Assembly: GCF_023736115.1 (NCBI RefSeq)
Contig: NZ_JAKQZC010000001.1
Coordinates: 620,001 to 684,000 of the forward strand
Direction of reading: 5' to 3'
Source: Salinicola avicenniae
GTDB taxonomy: Bacteria; Pseudomonadota; Gammaproteobacteria; Pseudomonadales; Halomonadaceae
DNA length: 64,000 bases
A program made the translations under genes and the position numbers. Positions 19,140-27,688 of the stretch are shown in pieces (position 1 is the first letter of the stretch; each line of letters opens with the position of its first letter). Below the pieces are notes generated by a model. It was given only the letters and a program-made list of their open reading frames with translations. It had not been told where the DNA came from and ran no database searches.

Positions 19140-20363
19140 TCAACGCGTTCCCGGGGGACCGCCGCTGTCGATGTGACGCCCATACCCGAAACGCTGTGCC
19201 GTCGGGCCGGTGATCTCGGCGATCATGGCGAGCTCCTCGTCGCTGAAGTCCGGGCGATAGTAGGTCGGGGCATGCAGATCGCCGGCGGCGGCCTCGAGGG
19301 TGGGCGCGTCGATCTCGAGGTCGGCGTGGGCGAAGATGCCGCCCAGGGTGTCGAGCGGTTGGCCGCAGAGTTCCTCGTAGCGCACGATCAGGGCGCTTTC
19401 CCGTAGCGCGGAGTCTGCATCCAGCGTGTCAGCGACGTGGGCGTAGATCGCCGCCCAGTAGCGCGCCCAGCCCTCGATTTCGCTGGCTCGATCCCCCTGT
19501 GCGCCGGCTTCCCACAGCTTGGTGATCCGCCGCGTTTCCTCGTCGTTGCCCACGTTAATGGCACGGCGGTCGAGCCCGAACTCGTAGTGGCCGACACGAC
19601 GCATATGCTCGAGTGCGCGCGGCTCGCTGATTTCGCCGGCGACGAACAGCTTTTGCTGTTTCATCAGCGAGGCGATATGCCAGATCGGGTCACGGATCAC
19701 CAGCAGAAAGCGGGCATCGGGATAGCGCGCATGGAGATAGCCCAGCCGCACCAGGTTGTAGTTGCCCTTGGCGACATAGCGGGACCGCTTGCGCACGGCG
19801 AGCAGCTTGCGCACGTGCTCGTCGTAAAAGCGCGCGAAGGCCGAATGCTCCGCTTGCCGGCCCATCACCGAGCTGGTCGCGGGATCATGGGTGGCGGGAA
19901 AAAACGCCATCCACAGCATCTCCTCGAAAGCCTCCGGGCTTTGCGAGGTCACTTCGATGCCGTCCTTGTGCGCGCGCTCCTGCGCCTTTTCCCCCGACTT
20001 GGGAACCCTGGCCAGCCAGCGATTCCACCAGTAAGGCGTCATGAGCGGCGGGAAATCGATGTAGCGATGCGTGGCGACGGCCGGGTTGGCGGCGAGGTGC
20101 TCGAGCAGAATGGTCGTGCCGGAGCGGGCGAGGCCGGAGACGTAGACCGGGCGGTCGACGCGGATATCGGCAATGGCATCGCTGACCGCGCGGGTCTCCA
20201 GGTTGCCGAGCCGGATCCACGTCTGTGGCTTGCGATGGATCCAGCCGCCGAGCCAGTGCATCCAGCCGGGGACCACGAAGCCTGGGTCATCGGCCGTGAC
20301 GCTCTCGCGCTGGCGGTCGTCGGGGGCGGTCTCTTTCGAGCGGTTGACGGTTGGCTGATTCAT
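19140..20363 (-). CDS. Sulfotransferase family protein
   Basis: A 407-residue PAPS-type sulfotransferase domain protein. The 5'-phosphosulfate loop is SGLARSGTTILLEHLAANP near residue 75. The 3'-phosphate motif is VIRDPIWHIASLMKQ near residue 220. These proteins move sulfate from PAPS to a hydroxyl or amine. The acceptor is unknown. It is read in the same direction as two uncharacterised membrane proteins immediately upstream (13-bp gap), suggesting a joint role in modifying a surface or membrane molecule. Confidence 0.87.
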   Translation of the reverse strand: MNQPTVNRSKETAPDDRQRESVTADDPGFVVPGWMHWLGGWIHRKPQTWIRLGNLETRAVSDAIADIRVDRPVYVSGLARSGTTILLEHLAANPAVATHRYIDFPPLMTPYWWNRWLARVPKSGEKAQERAHKDGIEVTSQSPEAFEEMLWMAFFPATHDPATSSVMGRQAEHSAFARFYDEHVRKLLAVRKRSRYVAKGNYNLVRLGYLHARYPDARFLLVIRDPIWHIASLMKQQKLFVAGEISEPRALEHMRRVGHYEFGLDRRAINVGNDEETRRITKLWEAGAQGDRASEIEGWARYWAAIYAHVADTLDADSALRESALIVRYEELCGQPLDTLGGIFAHADLEIDAPTLEAAAGDLHAPTYYRPDFSDEELAMIAEITGPTAQRFGYGRHIDSGGPPGTR

Positions 20364-20376
20364 TCGCTTGTGCCCC

Positions 20377-21093
20377 TCATTCGATTTTGGCCCAGCGGTA
20401 GGTCAACAGAGAAACGATCAACATCACGGGGAAGAAAATCGCCAGCCAGTGGCGCATCCAGCTGGGGCCGAAGGGCAGGTACTCTGGCTGTGGCAGCGCG
20501 ATCGTGACGCGCTCGATGCCGCTTTCCGCCGGCAGATAGCCCAGCGGGTTGCCGGCCAGCCAATTCCACCACTGGTGCGGCTCGACGACCGGGATCGGCG
20601 CCGTCATGGCGATATTGGCCAGCTCGCCGTTGCTGTCGCTGACAATCAGGTGCGGTGCGTTGCCCTCGTCTCGCCACTGTGGTTGATACGTCTCCGGCGT
20701 GACTTGAATCTCGGGCGCCTGGCTCGGCGCCGGCAGGGTATGGGCGTAGTGGCTCTCCAGCCAGGTCAGCAGGGCCAGTAGCGGCAGAATCGAGACCAAC
20801 GTGGGCAGCAGCACCAGGCCAAGATGGCGAAACGCACTGACGAACTGGTTGCGGATCAGTGGCCCGGCATCGCTGAATTCGCCATCGAACGCGTTGAGCT
20901 GTTGGCGCGCGGCGCGGGCATTGCGCTTGGCCTCGCCGATCCGGCCCTGCGGTGACAGCAGCCGATAGAGCAGCAGCGTGCCGACGCCGGCGATGATCGC
21001 CCATATCGCTAGACGCACGCCGCCCGGCAGAACCGTGGCCAGGCCGTCGTCGAGGGCACCGAAGAGCGGATCGGGTAAGTCCAGTAGTCCCAT
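20377..21093 (-). CDS. Uncharacterised membrane protein upstream of sulfotransferase
   Basis: The 238-residue product starts at ATG 21093 after an AGGAGG ribosome site. An N-terminal membrane helix (IWAIIAGVGTLLLYRLL) is followed by a charged helical stretch (GRIGEAKRNARAARQQLNAF), then two close hydrophobic helices (LGLVLLPTLVSILPLLALLTWLE), a periplasmic beta-like segment rich in Pro and Trp, and a C-terminal helix ending RWAKIE. The order helix, charged coil, paired helices is reminiscent of Oxa1/EMC3-type insertases, but I cannot confirm homology. An in-frame extension upstream of 21093 has no coding character and is rejected. Confidence 0.75.
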   Translation of the reverse strand: MGLLDLPDPLFGALDDGLATVLPGGVRLAIWAIIAGVGTLLLYRLLSPQGRIGEAKRNARAARQQLNAFDGEFSDAGPLIRNQFVSAFRHLGLVLLPTLVSILPLLALLTWLESHYAHTLPAPSQAPEIQVTPETYQPQWRDEGNAPHLIVSDSNGELANIAMTAPIPVVEPHQWWNWLAGNPLGYLPAESGIERVTIALPQPEYLPFGPSWMRHWLAIFFPVMLIVSLLTYRWAKIE

Positions 21094-21182
21094 GTGTCCT
21101 CCTGACACGAGACACGCGATCACTCGCGGTAGCGGCGCTCGGCCACTGCCGTCGAGACGATTGCGCGGGGGAATCGGGTCGG

Positions 21183-21218
21183 CCGGCGTGCCGCTCAAGG
21201 ACGTGAACGGCACGCCGG
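21183..21218. repeat. 11-bp inverted repeat between membrane-protein genes
   Basis: CCGGCGTGCCG (21183-21193) faces CGGCACGCCGG (21208-21218) across a 14-base loop. It lies between two genes read leftward, 12 bp after the stop of the upstream one. No T-run follows, so it is more likely an RNA-stability or partial-termination hairpin than a full terminator. Confidence 0.5.
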
Positions 21219-21230
21219 TCGAGGTTGCGA

Positions 21231-21575
21231 TCAGTGGCGCGATTCGGGGGAGCGGATCTCGCTCTCTTCGACCTGGCGGGTGGTCGGTGGCGTCTCGGGG
21301 TCCTGAGCCGCCTGGTTGACGTGCGCGGCTTGCGCCGGTGTGCCGTTGGCGGCGGCAGCCTCTGCCTTGCGCCGCCGACGCATGCGCCGAATCGGCCAGG
21401 CCACCACGAAGAACAGCGCCATCCCGATGGCGGCAATGATGCCCCAGAGCGCGGTGAGCAGGCTGAGGCCCGCACCGGGGCCGACATAGGCCTCGGCGGT
21501 AAGCGGCAGGATGGCGACGGCGGCGAGCAGGCCGGTCGGCATGAGCTTGGCGTATCGGCGGGTCATGTGGGTCAT
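21231..21575 (-). CDS. Small membrane protein with YVGPGAG motif, unknown function
   Basis: A 114-residue protein starting at ATG 21575, eight bases after GGAGG. The N-terminus looks like a signal peptide (MPTGLLAAVAILPLTAEA), followed directly by YVGPGAGLSLL, a membrane helix (GIIAAIGMALFFVVAWPI) and a cluster of Arg residues (RRMRRRRK), then a polar tail rich in Ala, Gln and Glu. Small proteins with a Y-x-GPGAG motif recur near surface polysaccharide and sulfotransferase genes in proteobacteria, to my knowledge without assigned function. It heads the apparent three-gene sulfotransferase unit. Confidence 0.7.
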   Translation of the reverse strand: MTHMTRRYAKLMPTGLLAAVAILPLTAEAYVGPGAGLSLLTALWGIIAAIGMALFFVVAWPIRRMRRRRKAEAAAANGTPAQAAHVNQAAQDPETPPTTRQVEESEIRSPESRH

Positions 21576-22227
21576 GGCGTTCACCTCCCAAAGGTGTCGA
21601 GATCGACGCGAACGGTCGCGCCGAGTGGATCAATCACGATGTGGTGTCGCAATGATGGGGTATTGCAATGATGGAGTGTTGCAATGATGTGGTGTCGCAA
21701 CGAGGTAGCAGCCACCACGATCCCTGGCGCGGCTGTGACGCGATCCTGCCTGGAAGGGCGCTGCGAGGAATGCCGTTGACGATCTGGCGGCGGGTAGGGC
21801 GGCACCGCCGTCGCGCTGCGACGGGGCGGGCGCGGCGGGCACGATCCAAATTGTGCATGTCACATGTTCCTGAAGTTGCTGAGCTAGCCCCTTCAATCAC
21901 CCCCGGAGGCTGCCGACAGCGCGGCGGCCTCGGCCGGTACTCTCCGTACCGGTCCGTTGTTACTGTTCAGCTTAGGGTCGACGAGGCGAAAAAGAATCAG
22001 GTTTTTTGTTAACTCGTTCGCCGACATTCGCCGAAATTTGTAACCACTGGTTGTTCAGGTAACCGTCACGATGGCAGTCGATCCGGCTCGAGCAGGGCGC
22101 CAGCCGGGGTGTTTGTTGTGTTGCCGTCGATTTTCGCTGGCGTTCACGAATCGGGGCGATATCATCGGCGCCTTTCTCGGATCGGTAGCGTCCGGACGAG
22201 TGGATTTCGCGGCAAGAGAGGCAATGC
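21576..22227. other. 650-bp intergenic region between divergent genes
   Basis: There is no credible coding sequence. It holds a four-unit tandem repeat (21640-21703), an inverted repeat CCGGTAC/GTACCGG at 21934-21940 and 21946-21952, and an A/T-rich tract (GGTTTTTTGTTAAC) near 22005. It must contain the promoters for the leftward sulfotransferase unit and the rightward antiporter gene. I could not identify clear -35/-10 pairs. Confidence 0.6.
21640..21703. repeat. Four tandem 16-bp units
   Basis: Four consecutive 16-base units: TGTGGTGTCGCAATGA, TGGGGTATTGCAATGA, TGGAGTGTTGCAATGA and TGTGGTGTCGCAACGA. Units one and four are nearly identical and the two middle ones share a TTGCAATGA end. The array lies about 65 bp upstream of the YVGPGAG protein gene. 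It could be a variable-number repeat or a set of binding sites spaced about 1.5 helical turns apart. Confidence 0.85.
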
Positions 22228-23583
22228 ATGAATGCGGTAGTACTGGCCATCCTGTTGATGGTGACCTTGAGTCTGGCGCGCGTCTCGGTGGTGTTTGCGC
22301 TGATTGTGGCGGCGCTGGCGGGCGGACTCTATGCGGGAATGCCCCTCGACGAGATTCTCGAGGCCTTCAACGACGGTTTGGGCAACGGCGCGACGGTGGC
22401 GCTTTCCTACGCCGTGCTTGGCGCTTTCGCGGTGGCACTATCGCGCGCCGGGATCACTCAGGGGTTGGCTCGCCGCGCGGTCGATCGCTTTCACCTGCAC
22501 GGCGCTGGCGGAAAAAGGCGCCAGTTGACGCTGGGTCTGCTGGGTTGCCTGCTGCTGGCGGCGATCAGCTCGCAGAACCTGATCCCGGTGCATATTGCCT
22601 TCATACCGATCCTGGTGCCGCCGCTGCTGACGCTGATGAATCGCCTCAGGCTGGATCGCCGCGCCGTGGCCTGCGTCATCACCTTCGGCATCACCGCGCC
22701 GTATATGTTGCTACCGGTCGGCTTCGGCGCGATCTTTCTCAACGACATCCTGCTCGCCAATCTCAACGCCAGTGGTGCCGAACAAGGGCTCGACATTGCG
22801 GCGTCCCAGGTGCCGTTGGCGATGGCGATGCCGATCGGTGGCATGGCGCTGGGTCTGCTGGTGGCGGTGTTCTTCAGCTACCGTCGCCAGCGCGAGTACG
22901 CCGATCGTGATATCGAGCGCGCGAACAGCACCGACGCCTCGGTGACGCCTCCGGTCGTCTCGCTGTCGACCTGGCAGAAGGGCGTGTTGGCGGTGGCCCT
23001 GGTGGGTACCGTGGTGGTCCAGCTGGTGACCGACTCGATGGTGCTCGGTGGCCTCTTCGGTTTTGCGCTGCTCTCGCTGAGCGGCGTGTTCCGCTGGCGC
23101 GAGCAGGACGATGTCTTCACCGAAGGCATGCGCATGATGACGCTGGTGGGCTTCATCATGATCGCCGCCGCCGGCTTCGCCAGCGTGATGCAGGCGACCG
23201 GGGCGGTCGACAGCCTGGTCACGAGTTCGGCGGCGGCGATCGGTGACCACAAGGGATTGGCGGCGCTGGTCATGCTGCTGGTGGGGCTGTTCATCACCAT
23301 GGGGATCGGCTCGTCGTTCTCGACCATTCCGATCATCGCCTCGCTCTATGTGCCGCTGGCGCTCGGTTTCGGTTTTTCGCCGCTGGCGACCACCGCCCTG
23401 GTCGGCACCGCCGCCGCACTCGGCGATGCCGGCTCGCCGGCCTCGGATTCGACCCTGGGCCCGACCGCCGGGCTCAACGCCGACGGCCAGCACGACCATA
23501 TCTGGGATAGCGTCGTGCCGACCTTCCTGCACTACAACGTGCCGCTGCTGATCTTTGGATGGATTGCGGCAATGGTGCTCTAG
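22228..23583 (+). CDS. Na+/H+ antiporter family membrane protein
   Basis: A 451-residue polytopic protein of the NhaC-like/ion transporter superfamily. Diagnostic segments are [36 protein letters not shown], and a C-terminal [20 protein letters not shown] followed by [26 protein letters not shown]. At least ten hydrophobic segments are visible. The family is believed to exchange Na+ for H+ or to transport organic acids; the exact cargo is not proven. ATG 22228 has AGAGAGG upstream. It stands alone. Confidence 0.88.
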   Translation: MNAVVLAILLMVTLSLARVSVVFALIVAALAGGLYAGMPLDEILEAFNDGLGNGATVALSYAVLGAFAVALSRAGITQGLARRAVDRFHLHGAGGKRRQLTLGLLGCLLLAAISSQNLIPVHIAFIPILVPPLLTLMNRLRLDRRAVACVITFGITAPYMLLPVGFGAIFLNDILLANLNASGAEQGLDIAASQVPLAMAMPIGGMALGLLVAVFFSYRRQREYADRDIERANSTDASVTPPVVSLSTWQKGVLAVALVGTVVVQLVTDSMVLGGLFGFALLSLSGVFRWREQDDVFTEGMRMMTLVGFIMIAAAGFASVMQATGAVDSLVTSSAAAIGDHKGLAALVMLLVGLFITMGIGSSFSTIPIIASLYVPLALGFGFSPLATTALVGTAAALGDAGSPASDSTLGPTAGLNADGQHDHIWDSVVPTFLHYNVPLLIFGWIAAMVL

Positions 23584-23593
23584 CTTCGCCCCG

Positions 23594-24496
23594 TCACTGC
23601 GAGGACGCCTGCGCGTCGACGTGCCCGGCAATCGCACCGGGCGTTGTCCACCACACGCCATCGGCGGTGCCGTAGCCGGCCAGTTCGGTCAGCACGGCGC
23701 GCAGGCGGCGCAGACGAAACGGCTGGCCGGTCAGGAAAGGGTGCAGCGCGATACCCATGACCAGCGGCTGGTGCCGGGACTGCTCGCGTAGCTCATGGAA
23801 CTGGTCGCGAATCATGTCGCAAAACTCTTCCATCGACACGCGGTGCGTCGAGATCGTTGGAATGTCGTTGAGCTCCTGCGGATAAGGAATCGACCACAGA
23901 GGGCCGTGATCCGTCTGCATCCGGGTCGGGCGGTCGTCGTGCGCCCAGTTCAGCGTATAGGCGAAGCCCGCTTCGGTGAGCAGATCCGGCGTTTTCTCGC
24001 TCTCCGAAATCCACGGCGATAGCCAGCCCGGCACGGCTTGCCCGCCATGCACCTGCAGGCGTTGGCGCGTCGCACCGATCAGTTGTCGTTCTGCCGTCGT
24101 TGTCATTTGCCCCTGACGTTCGGCGTTGGTATGGCCGTGAGCGATCAGCTCGTCGCCGCGCTCGATGAAGGCGTCGATCAACTCGGGGCAGTGATCGAGA
24201 ATCGACGTATTGGCAATCACGCCGGCAGCCAGGTCCAGTGCGTTGAACAGCTCGAGACAGCGCCACGCCCCCACGCGATTGCCATACTCCCGCCAGGCGT
24301 AGTTGAGCACGTCGGGTTCGCCCGCCGGTGCGGGTGGCGCAATGCCCGGCCCGCGCCCTTGGCCGAACTCGAAATGTTCCAGATTGAGTGCCACGTAGAC
24401 GGCCAGACCGGTGTCGTTGGGCCAGCGCCAGGCATCGCGGTCGATGATCGGGCGGTAGGCAAAGCGTTCGTGGTGGTTGAGCGGCGCTCGAGACAT
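23594..24496 (-). CDS. Polysaccharide deacetylase family protein (PuuE/allantoinase-like)
   Basis: The 300-residue product has the NodB-homology fold of the cytoplasmic PuuE-like group: YVALNLEHFEFG, NRVGAWRCLELFNALDL, then ELIAHGHTNAERQG with metal-ligand His residues, GWLSPWISESEKTPDLLTEAGFAYTLNW and MGIALHPFLTGQP. These enzymes hydrolyse C-N bonds in small amides or remove acyl groups from sugars. There is no signal peptide, so a cytoplasmic small-molecule substrate is more likely than a cell-wall polymer. It converges on the antiporter gene with a 10-bp gap. Confidence 0.88.
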   Translation of the reverse strand: MSRAPLNHHERFAYRPIIDRDAWRWPNDTGLAVYVALNLEHFEFGQGRGPGIAPPAPAGEPDVLNYAWREYGNRVGAWRCLELFNALDLAAGVIANTSILDHCPELIDAFIERGDELIAHGHTNAERQGQMTTTAERQLIGATRQRLQVHGGQAVPGWLSPWISESEKTPDLLTEAGFAYTLNWAHDDRPTRMQTDHGPLWSIPYPQELNDIPTISTHRVSMEEFCDMIRDQFHELREQSRHQPLVMGIALHPFLTGQPFRLRRLRAVLTELAGYGTADGVWWTTPGAIAGHVDAQASSQ

Positions 24497-24651
24497 GCGG
24501 TCTCTCCATGACAGTCAGCAGGACTCCTCAGCGTAGACGCGTCCTCGTCGCCTGCGACGTCGCGTCAGCGAGCACTCGGCGCGGGGGTAGCGCATTCGCG
24601 ACCCTGAGGCTGCTAAGCTAGATCGACGAACCGACCTTTCAGGGAGATGGC

Positions 24652-25788
24652 ATGAGCAAGACGACCGGCAAGAGCCCGAGCAAGAAGGGCGCCCGCAGCA
24701 GCGCCAACCGTCCGCTGAATGCGGACGCCATGACATTCCTCGAGCGCTATCTGAACAACGCCTCGCCCACCGGTTATGAGTGGGAAGGGCAGAAGCTGTG
24801 GATGGAGTACCTGCGACCCTACGTCGATGAATTCATCACCGACACCTACGGCACCGCGGTCGGCGTGATCAATCCGCACGCCGACTACAAGGTGGTGATC
24901 GAAGGCCACGCCGACGAGATTTCCTGGTACGTCAACTACATCACCGACAGCGGGCTGATCTACGTCATCCGCAACGGCGGCAGCGACCATCAGATCGCCC
25001 CCTCCAAGCGCGTCAACATCCACACCGACAACGGCATCGTGCCGGGCGTCTTTGGCTGGCCGGCGATCCATACCCGTCGTCAGGGGCCGAAGGAGAAGCC
25101 GCCAGAGCTCGACAACATCTTCATCGATGTCGGCGCCAGCTCGAAGGATGAGGTCGAAGCGCTCGGCGTCCACGTCGGCTGCGTGATCACCTATCCGGAT
25201 GAGTTCATGGTGCTCAACGGCGACAAGCTGGTCTGCCGCGCCATCGACAACCGCATCGGCGGCTTCATGATCGCCGAGGTCGCGCGTTTGTTGAAGGCGC
25301 GCAAGCAGAAGCTCGATTTCGGTCTCTACATCGTCAACGCGGTGCAGGAAGAAGTCGGCCTGCGCGGCGCGGAAATGATCGCCGAGCGCCTCGACCCCAA
25401 CGTCGCCATCGTCACCGACGTCAGCCACGACACCTCGACGCCGATGATCGAACCGCGTCGCGAAGGCGCCAACAAGATCGGCGACGGGCCGGTGATCTGC
25501 TACGCCCCGGCGATCCAGAACAAGTTGCGCGAGCGGTTGATCCAGGTCGCCACCGAGCAGAAGATTCCGTTCCAGCGCCTCCCGCGCTCGCGTGCCACCG
25601 GCACCGACACAGACGCTTTCGCCTACAGCAATTCAGGAGTCGCCTCGGCGCTGATCTCGCTGCCGCTGCGCTACATGCACACCACCGTCGAGATGGTCCA
25701 CAAGCAGGACGTCGAGCATGTGATCGAGCTGATCTACCACACGCTTCTGGCGATCGAACCGGGCGAGACCTTCAGCTATTTCGAGTGA
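24652..25788 (+). CDS. M42 family metallopeptidase, resembling the NAGGN-system peptidase
   Basis: A 378-residue M42 glutamyl/leucyl aminopeptidase. Metal ligands are recognisable: His in IEGHADEISW, Asp in RAIDNRIGGFM, the Glu pair in NAVQEEVGLRG, Asp in VTDVSHD and His in RYMHTTVEM. The N-terminus (TFLERYLNNASPTGYEWEG) closely resembles the M42 protein encoded with the asparagine synthase and acetyltransferase that make the osmolyte N-acetylglutaminylglutamine amide. Those partner genes are not in this window. ATG 24652 follows AGGGAG. The first 20 residues are Lys/Ser rich. A hairpin terminator follows. Confidence 0.9.
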   Translation: MSKTTGKSPSKKGARSSANRPLNADAMTFLERYLNNASPTGYEWEGQKLWMEYLRPYVDEFITDTYGTAVGVINPHADYKVVIEGHADEISWYVNYITDSGLIYVIRNGGSDHQIAPSKRVNIHTDNGIVPGVFGWPAIHTRRQGPKEKPPELDNIFIDVGASSKDEVEALGVHVGCVITYPDEFMVLNGDKLVCRAIDNRIGGFMIAEVARLLKARKQKLDFGLYIVNAVQEEVGLRGAEMIAERLDPNVAIVTDVSHDTSTPMIEPRREGANKIGDGPVICYAPAIQNKLRERLIQVATEQKIPFQRLPRSRATGTDTDAFAYSNSGVASALISLPLRYMHTTVEMVHKQDVEHVIELIYHTLLAIEPGETFSYFE

Positions 25789-25798
25789 ATCCGAAGGC

Positions 25799-25829
25799 AT
25801 GCCGCGACCGTCGGGTCGCGGCATATTCC
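25799..25829 (+). terminator. Intrinsic terminator after M42 peptidase
   Basis: ATGCCGCGACC pairs perfectly with GGTCGCGGCAT across a 3-base loop, 10 bp after the stop, and is followed by ATTCCTTT. Two tandem 20-bp copies beginning CTCGCCTCGGCCCCGTTC follow at 25845-25884. Confidence 0.75.
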
Positions 25830-25946
25830 TTTCGCCCTGCTCCTCTCGCCTCGGCCCCGTTCAACTCGCCTCGGCCCCGTTCGGCTCGCGTCGATGCCTC
25901 TTCATACTAACGACCAATTGCACTCTGAGAATTGACTTGCATGCCA

Positions 25947-25956
25947 TGGTATGCCA
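25947..25956. promoter_or_regulatory. Candidate GntR operator TGGTATGCCA upstream of the TRAP genes
   Basis: TGGTATGCCA lies 94 bp before the TRAP binding-protein start and differs by one base from the palindrome TGGTATACCA at 34005-34014. It sits just downstream of a -35-like TTGACT (25932-25937), so a bound repressor would block the promoter. The surrounding 16 bases (GCATGCCATGGTATGC) form a wider near-palindrome. The likely binder is the FCD regulator encoded at 30872-31549. Confidence 0.55.
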
Positions 25957-26049
25957 AAGATATTCCACAGCGGCACCCATAAGACAACATGGCCGCGAAC
26001 GAGATGACAGCCGCTTTTCGTGGCGACAACAATAACCCAGGAGTCGAAC

Positions 26050-27051
26050 ATGAAGCCGACCCTTTCCCGTCTTGCCGTGCTCGGTACGGCAACCCTCCTC
26101 GGTACGAGCGCCATCAGTGCCCAGGCCGCGACGCAGCTGATGATCGTGACCCCTTGGCCCGAAGGCAATTTCCAGGCGCAGACGCTCAAGCAGTTCTCTG
26201 CCGCCGTGGAAGAAGCTACCGACGGTGAAGTCATTCTGGATGTCCACTCGGGTGGCGAGCTCGGCCTCAAGGGCCCGGAACTGCTGTCGGCCGTGCGCGA
26301 CGGTATCGTGCAAGGCGCGGACATGCTGCTGACCCAGCAAGTCGGCGAAGCGCCGCTGCTGGGCATCGAGTCCGTCCCTTACCTCACGCGCGACGAGGAT
26401 GACGCGGCACTGCTGCGCGAGACGGCATGGCCCTACTACGAAGACGTGGCCGCCCGCTTCAACCAGAAGTTTCTGTATACCGTGCCGTGGCCGGGACAGG
26501 GCGTCTTCACCCAGCAGCCGGTGGAAACGGTCGATGATCTGGCCGGCGTGAAGCTGCGCACCGTGGACAAGAACGGCACCGAGTTCTTCGATGCACTGGG
26601 CGCCTCGCCGGTGCAGATGCCGTGGGGCGAAGTGGTGCCGGCATTGGCTTCCGGCGCGATCGACGGGGTGACGACCTCCACGCCGTCCGGCGTCGACGGG
26701 AACTTCTGGGAGTTCACCGATTACTTCAACAAGCTCGACTGGCAGCTGGCACCGGATGTCGTCTCGATCAATCTGGACGCCTGGAACTCGCTGACCGACG
26801 AGCAGCAGCAGACCATCGAGTCACTGGCTCGCGAGATGGAACCCCAGTTCCAGCAGGTCTCGAAGGACGAGGACGCGCGTAACGCGCAGATTCTGGCCGA
26901 CAACGGGATCCAGCTCTCCTCGCCGGATGCGGCGATGTCAGAGGCGCTGACCGAAGCGGCCCAGCCACAGTGGCAGCAGTTCCGCGAGGCCGCCGGGGCC
27001 GAGGCGGACGAGCTGATGACGCGCTACCTCGAGGCGCGCGACGCCGACTAG
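26050..27051 (+). CDS. TRAP transporter substrate-binding protein (DctP family)
   Basis: A 333-residue periplasmic binding protein with a signal peptide cleaved after SAQA. DctP hallmarks are SGGELGLKGPELLSAVRDG, VKLRTVDKNGTEFFDALGA (the Arg that grips the carboxylate of the ligand) and PWGEVVPALASGAIDGV. TRAP systems import carboxylated compounds with Na+. ATG 26050 follows AGGAG. The adjoining 5-oxoprolinase genes suggest 5-oxoproline or a related cyclic or carbamoyl amino acid as cargo, which is inference. Confidence 0.93.
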   Translation: MKPTLSRLAVLGTATLLGTSAISAQAATQLMIVTPWPEGNFQAQTLKQFSAAVEEATDGEVILDVHSGGELGLKGPELLSAVRDGIVQGADMLLTQQVGEAPLLGIESVPYLTRDEDDAALLRETAWPYYEDVAARFNQKFLYTVPWPGQGVFTQQPVETVDDLAGVKLRTVDKNGTEFFDALGASPVQMPWGEVVPALASGAIDGVTTSTPSGVDGNFWEFTDYFNKLDWQLAPDVVSINLDAWNSLTDEQQQTIESLAREMEPQFQQVSKDEDARNAQILADNGIQLSSPDAAMSEALTEAAQPQWQQFREAAGAEADELMTRYLEARDAD

Positions 27052-27133
27052 TCGCGCCACTGCTATCCGATCCGTGCGGTGAGTCTCGAGGCTCGCCGCG
27101 CGGCGCGCTCCGTTCGACCAGGGGACACCTCCG

Positions 27134-27688
27134 ATGATCTCTCGCTTGCTGCGGTACAGTGACCGTCTGGCCTGGGCCAGCGCGGCACTGGCTGCCCTCG
27201 CCATGGCGCTGCTCTTCATTCTCATGCTCTCCGAGATCGTCTCGCGCAATCTGCTCGGGTTCAGTCTCGGCTTTACCTGGGAGATCAGTGGCTATCTGCT
27301 CGGTCTGATCATCTTCATGGCCAGCAGTTGGTCGCTGCGCAATGAAAAACATATCCGCATCACCCTGCTGCGCGAGAATCTGCCGGCCGGCGGCGTGCGC
27401 TGGCTGGACCTGCTGGCGACCCTCCTCGGCGCGGTGATTGCCGTATTCTTCAGCGCGGCCTTCATCGGATTCTGTCTGCAAACGTGGCAAAGCGGCACGG
27501 TGTCGAGCACACCGCAGCAGATCCCGCTGATCTATCCGCGCCTGCTGATGGCCATGGGCCTGATGATCTTCACGGCGACGCTGATTGTGCGCGGGCTGGT
27601 ACTGGTGTTGGCGCCCACGCTGCTCGACGAGCTTCCCGACAAGATGCCGGACAACGCGCCGGCCCGCACGACGGAGGGCGTTTCATGA
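27134..27688 (+). CDS. TRAP transporter small permease (DctQ family)
   Basis: A 184-residue membrane protein with four hydrophobic helices and the DctQ motif NLLGFSLGFTWEISGYLLGLIIFMASSWSLRNEKHIRI. It bridges the binding protein and the large permease. It overlaps the large permease start by 4 bp (ATGA), indicating translational coupling. It follows the binding-protein gene by about 80 bp. Confidence 0.93.
   Translation: MISRLLRYSDRLAWASAALAALAMALLFILMLSEIVSRNLLGFSLGFTWEISGYLLGLIIFMASSWSLRNEKHIRITLLRENLPAGGVRWLDLLATLLGAVIAVFFSAAFIGFCLQTWQSGTVSSTPQQIPLIYPRLLMAMGLMIFTATLIVRGLVLVLAPTLLDELPDKMPDNAPARTTEGVS

Noticed and set aside
21840-21870. CRP-like half sites (TTGTGCATGTCACATG)
   Set aside because: Spacing between the half sites is too short for a CRP dimer.
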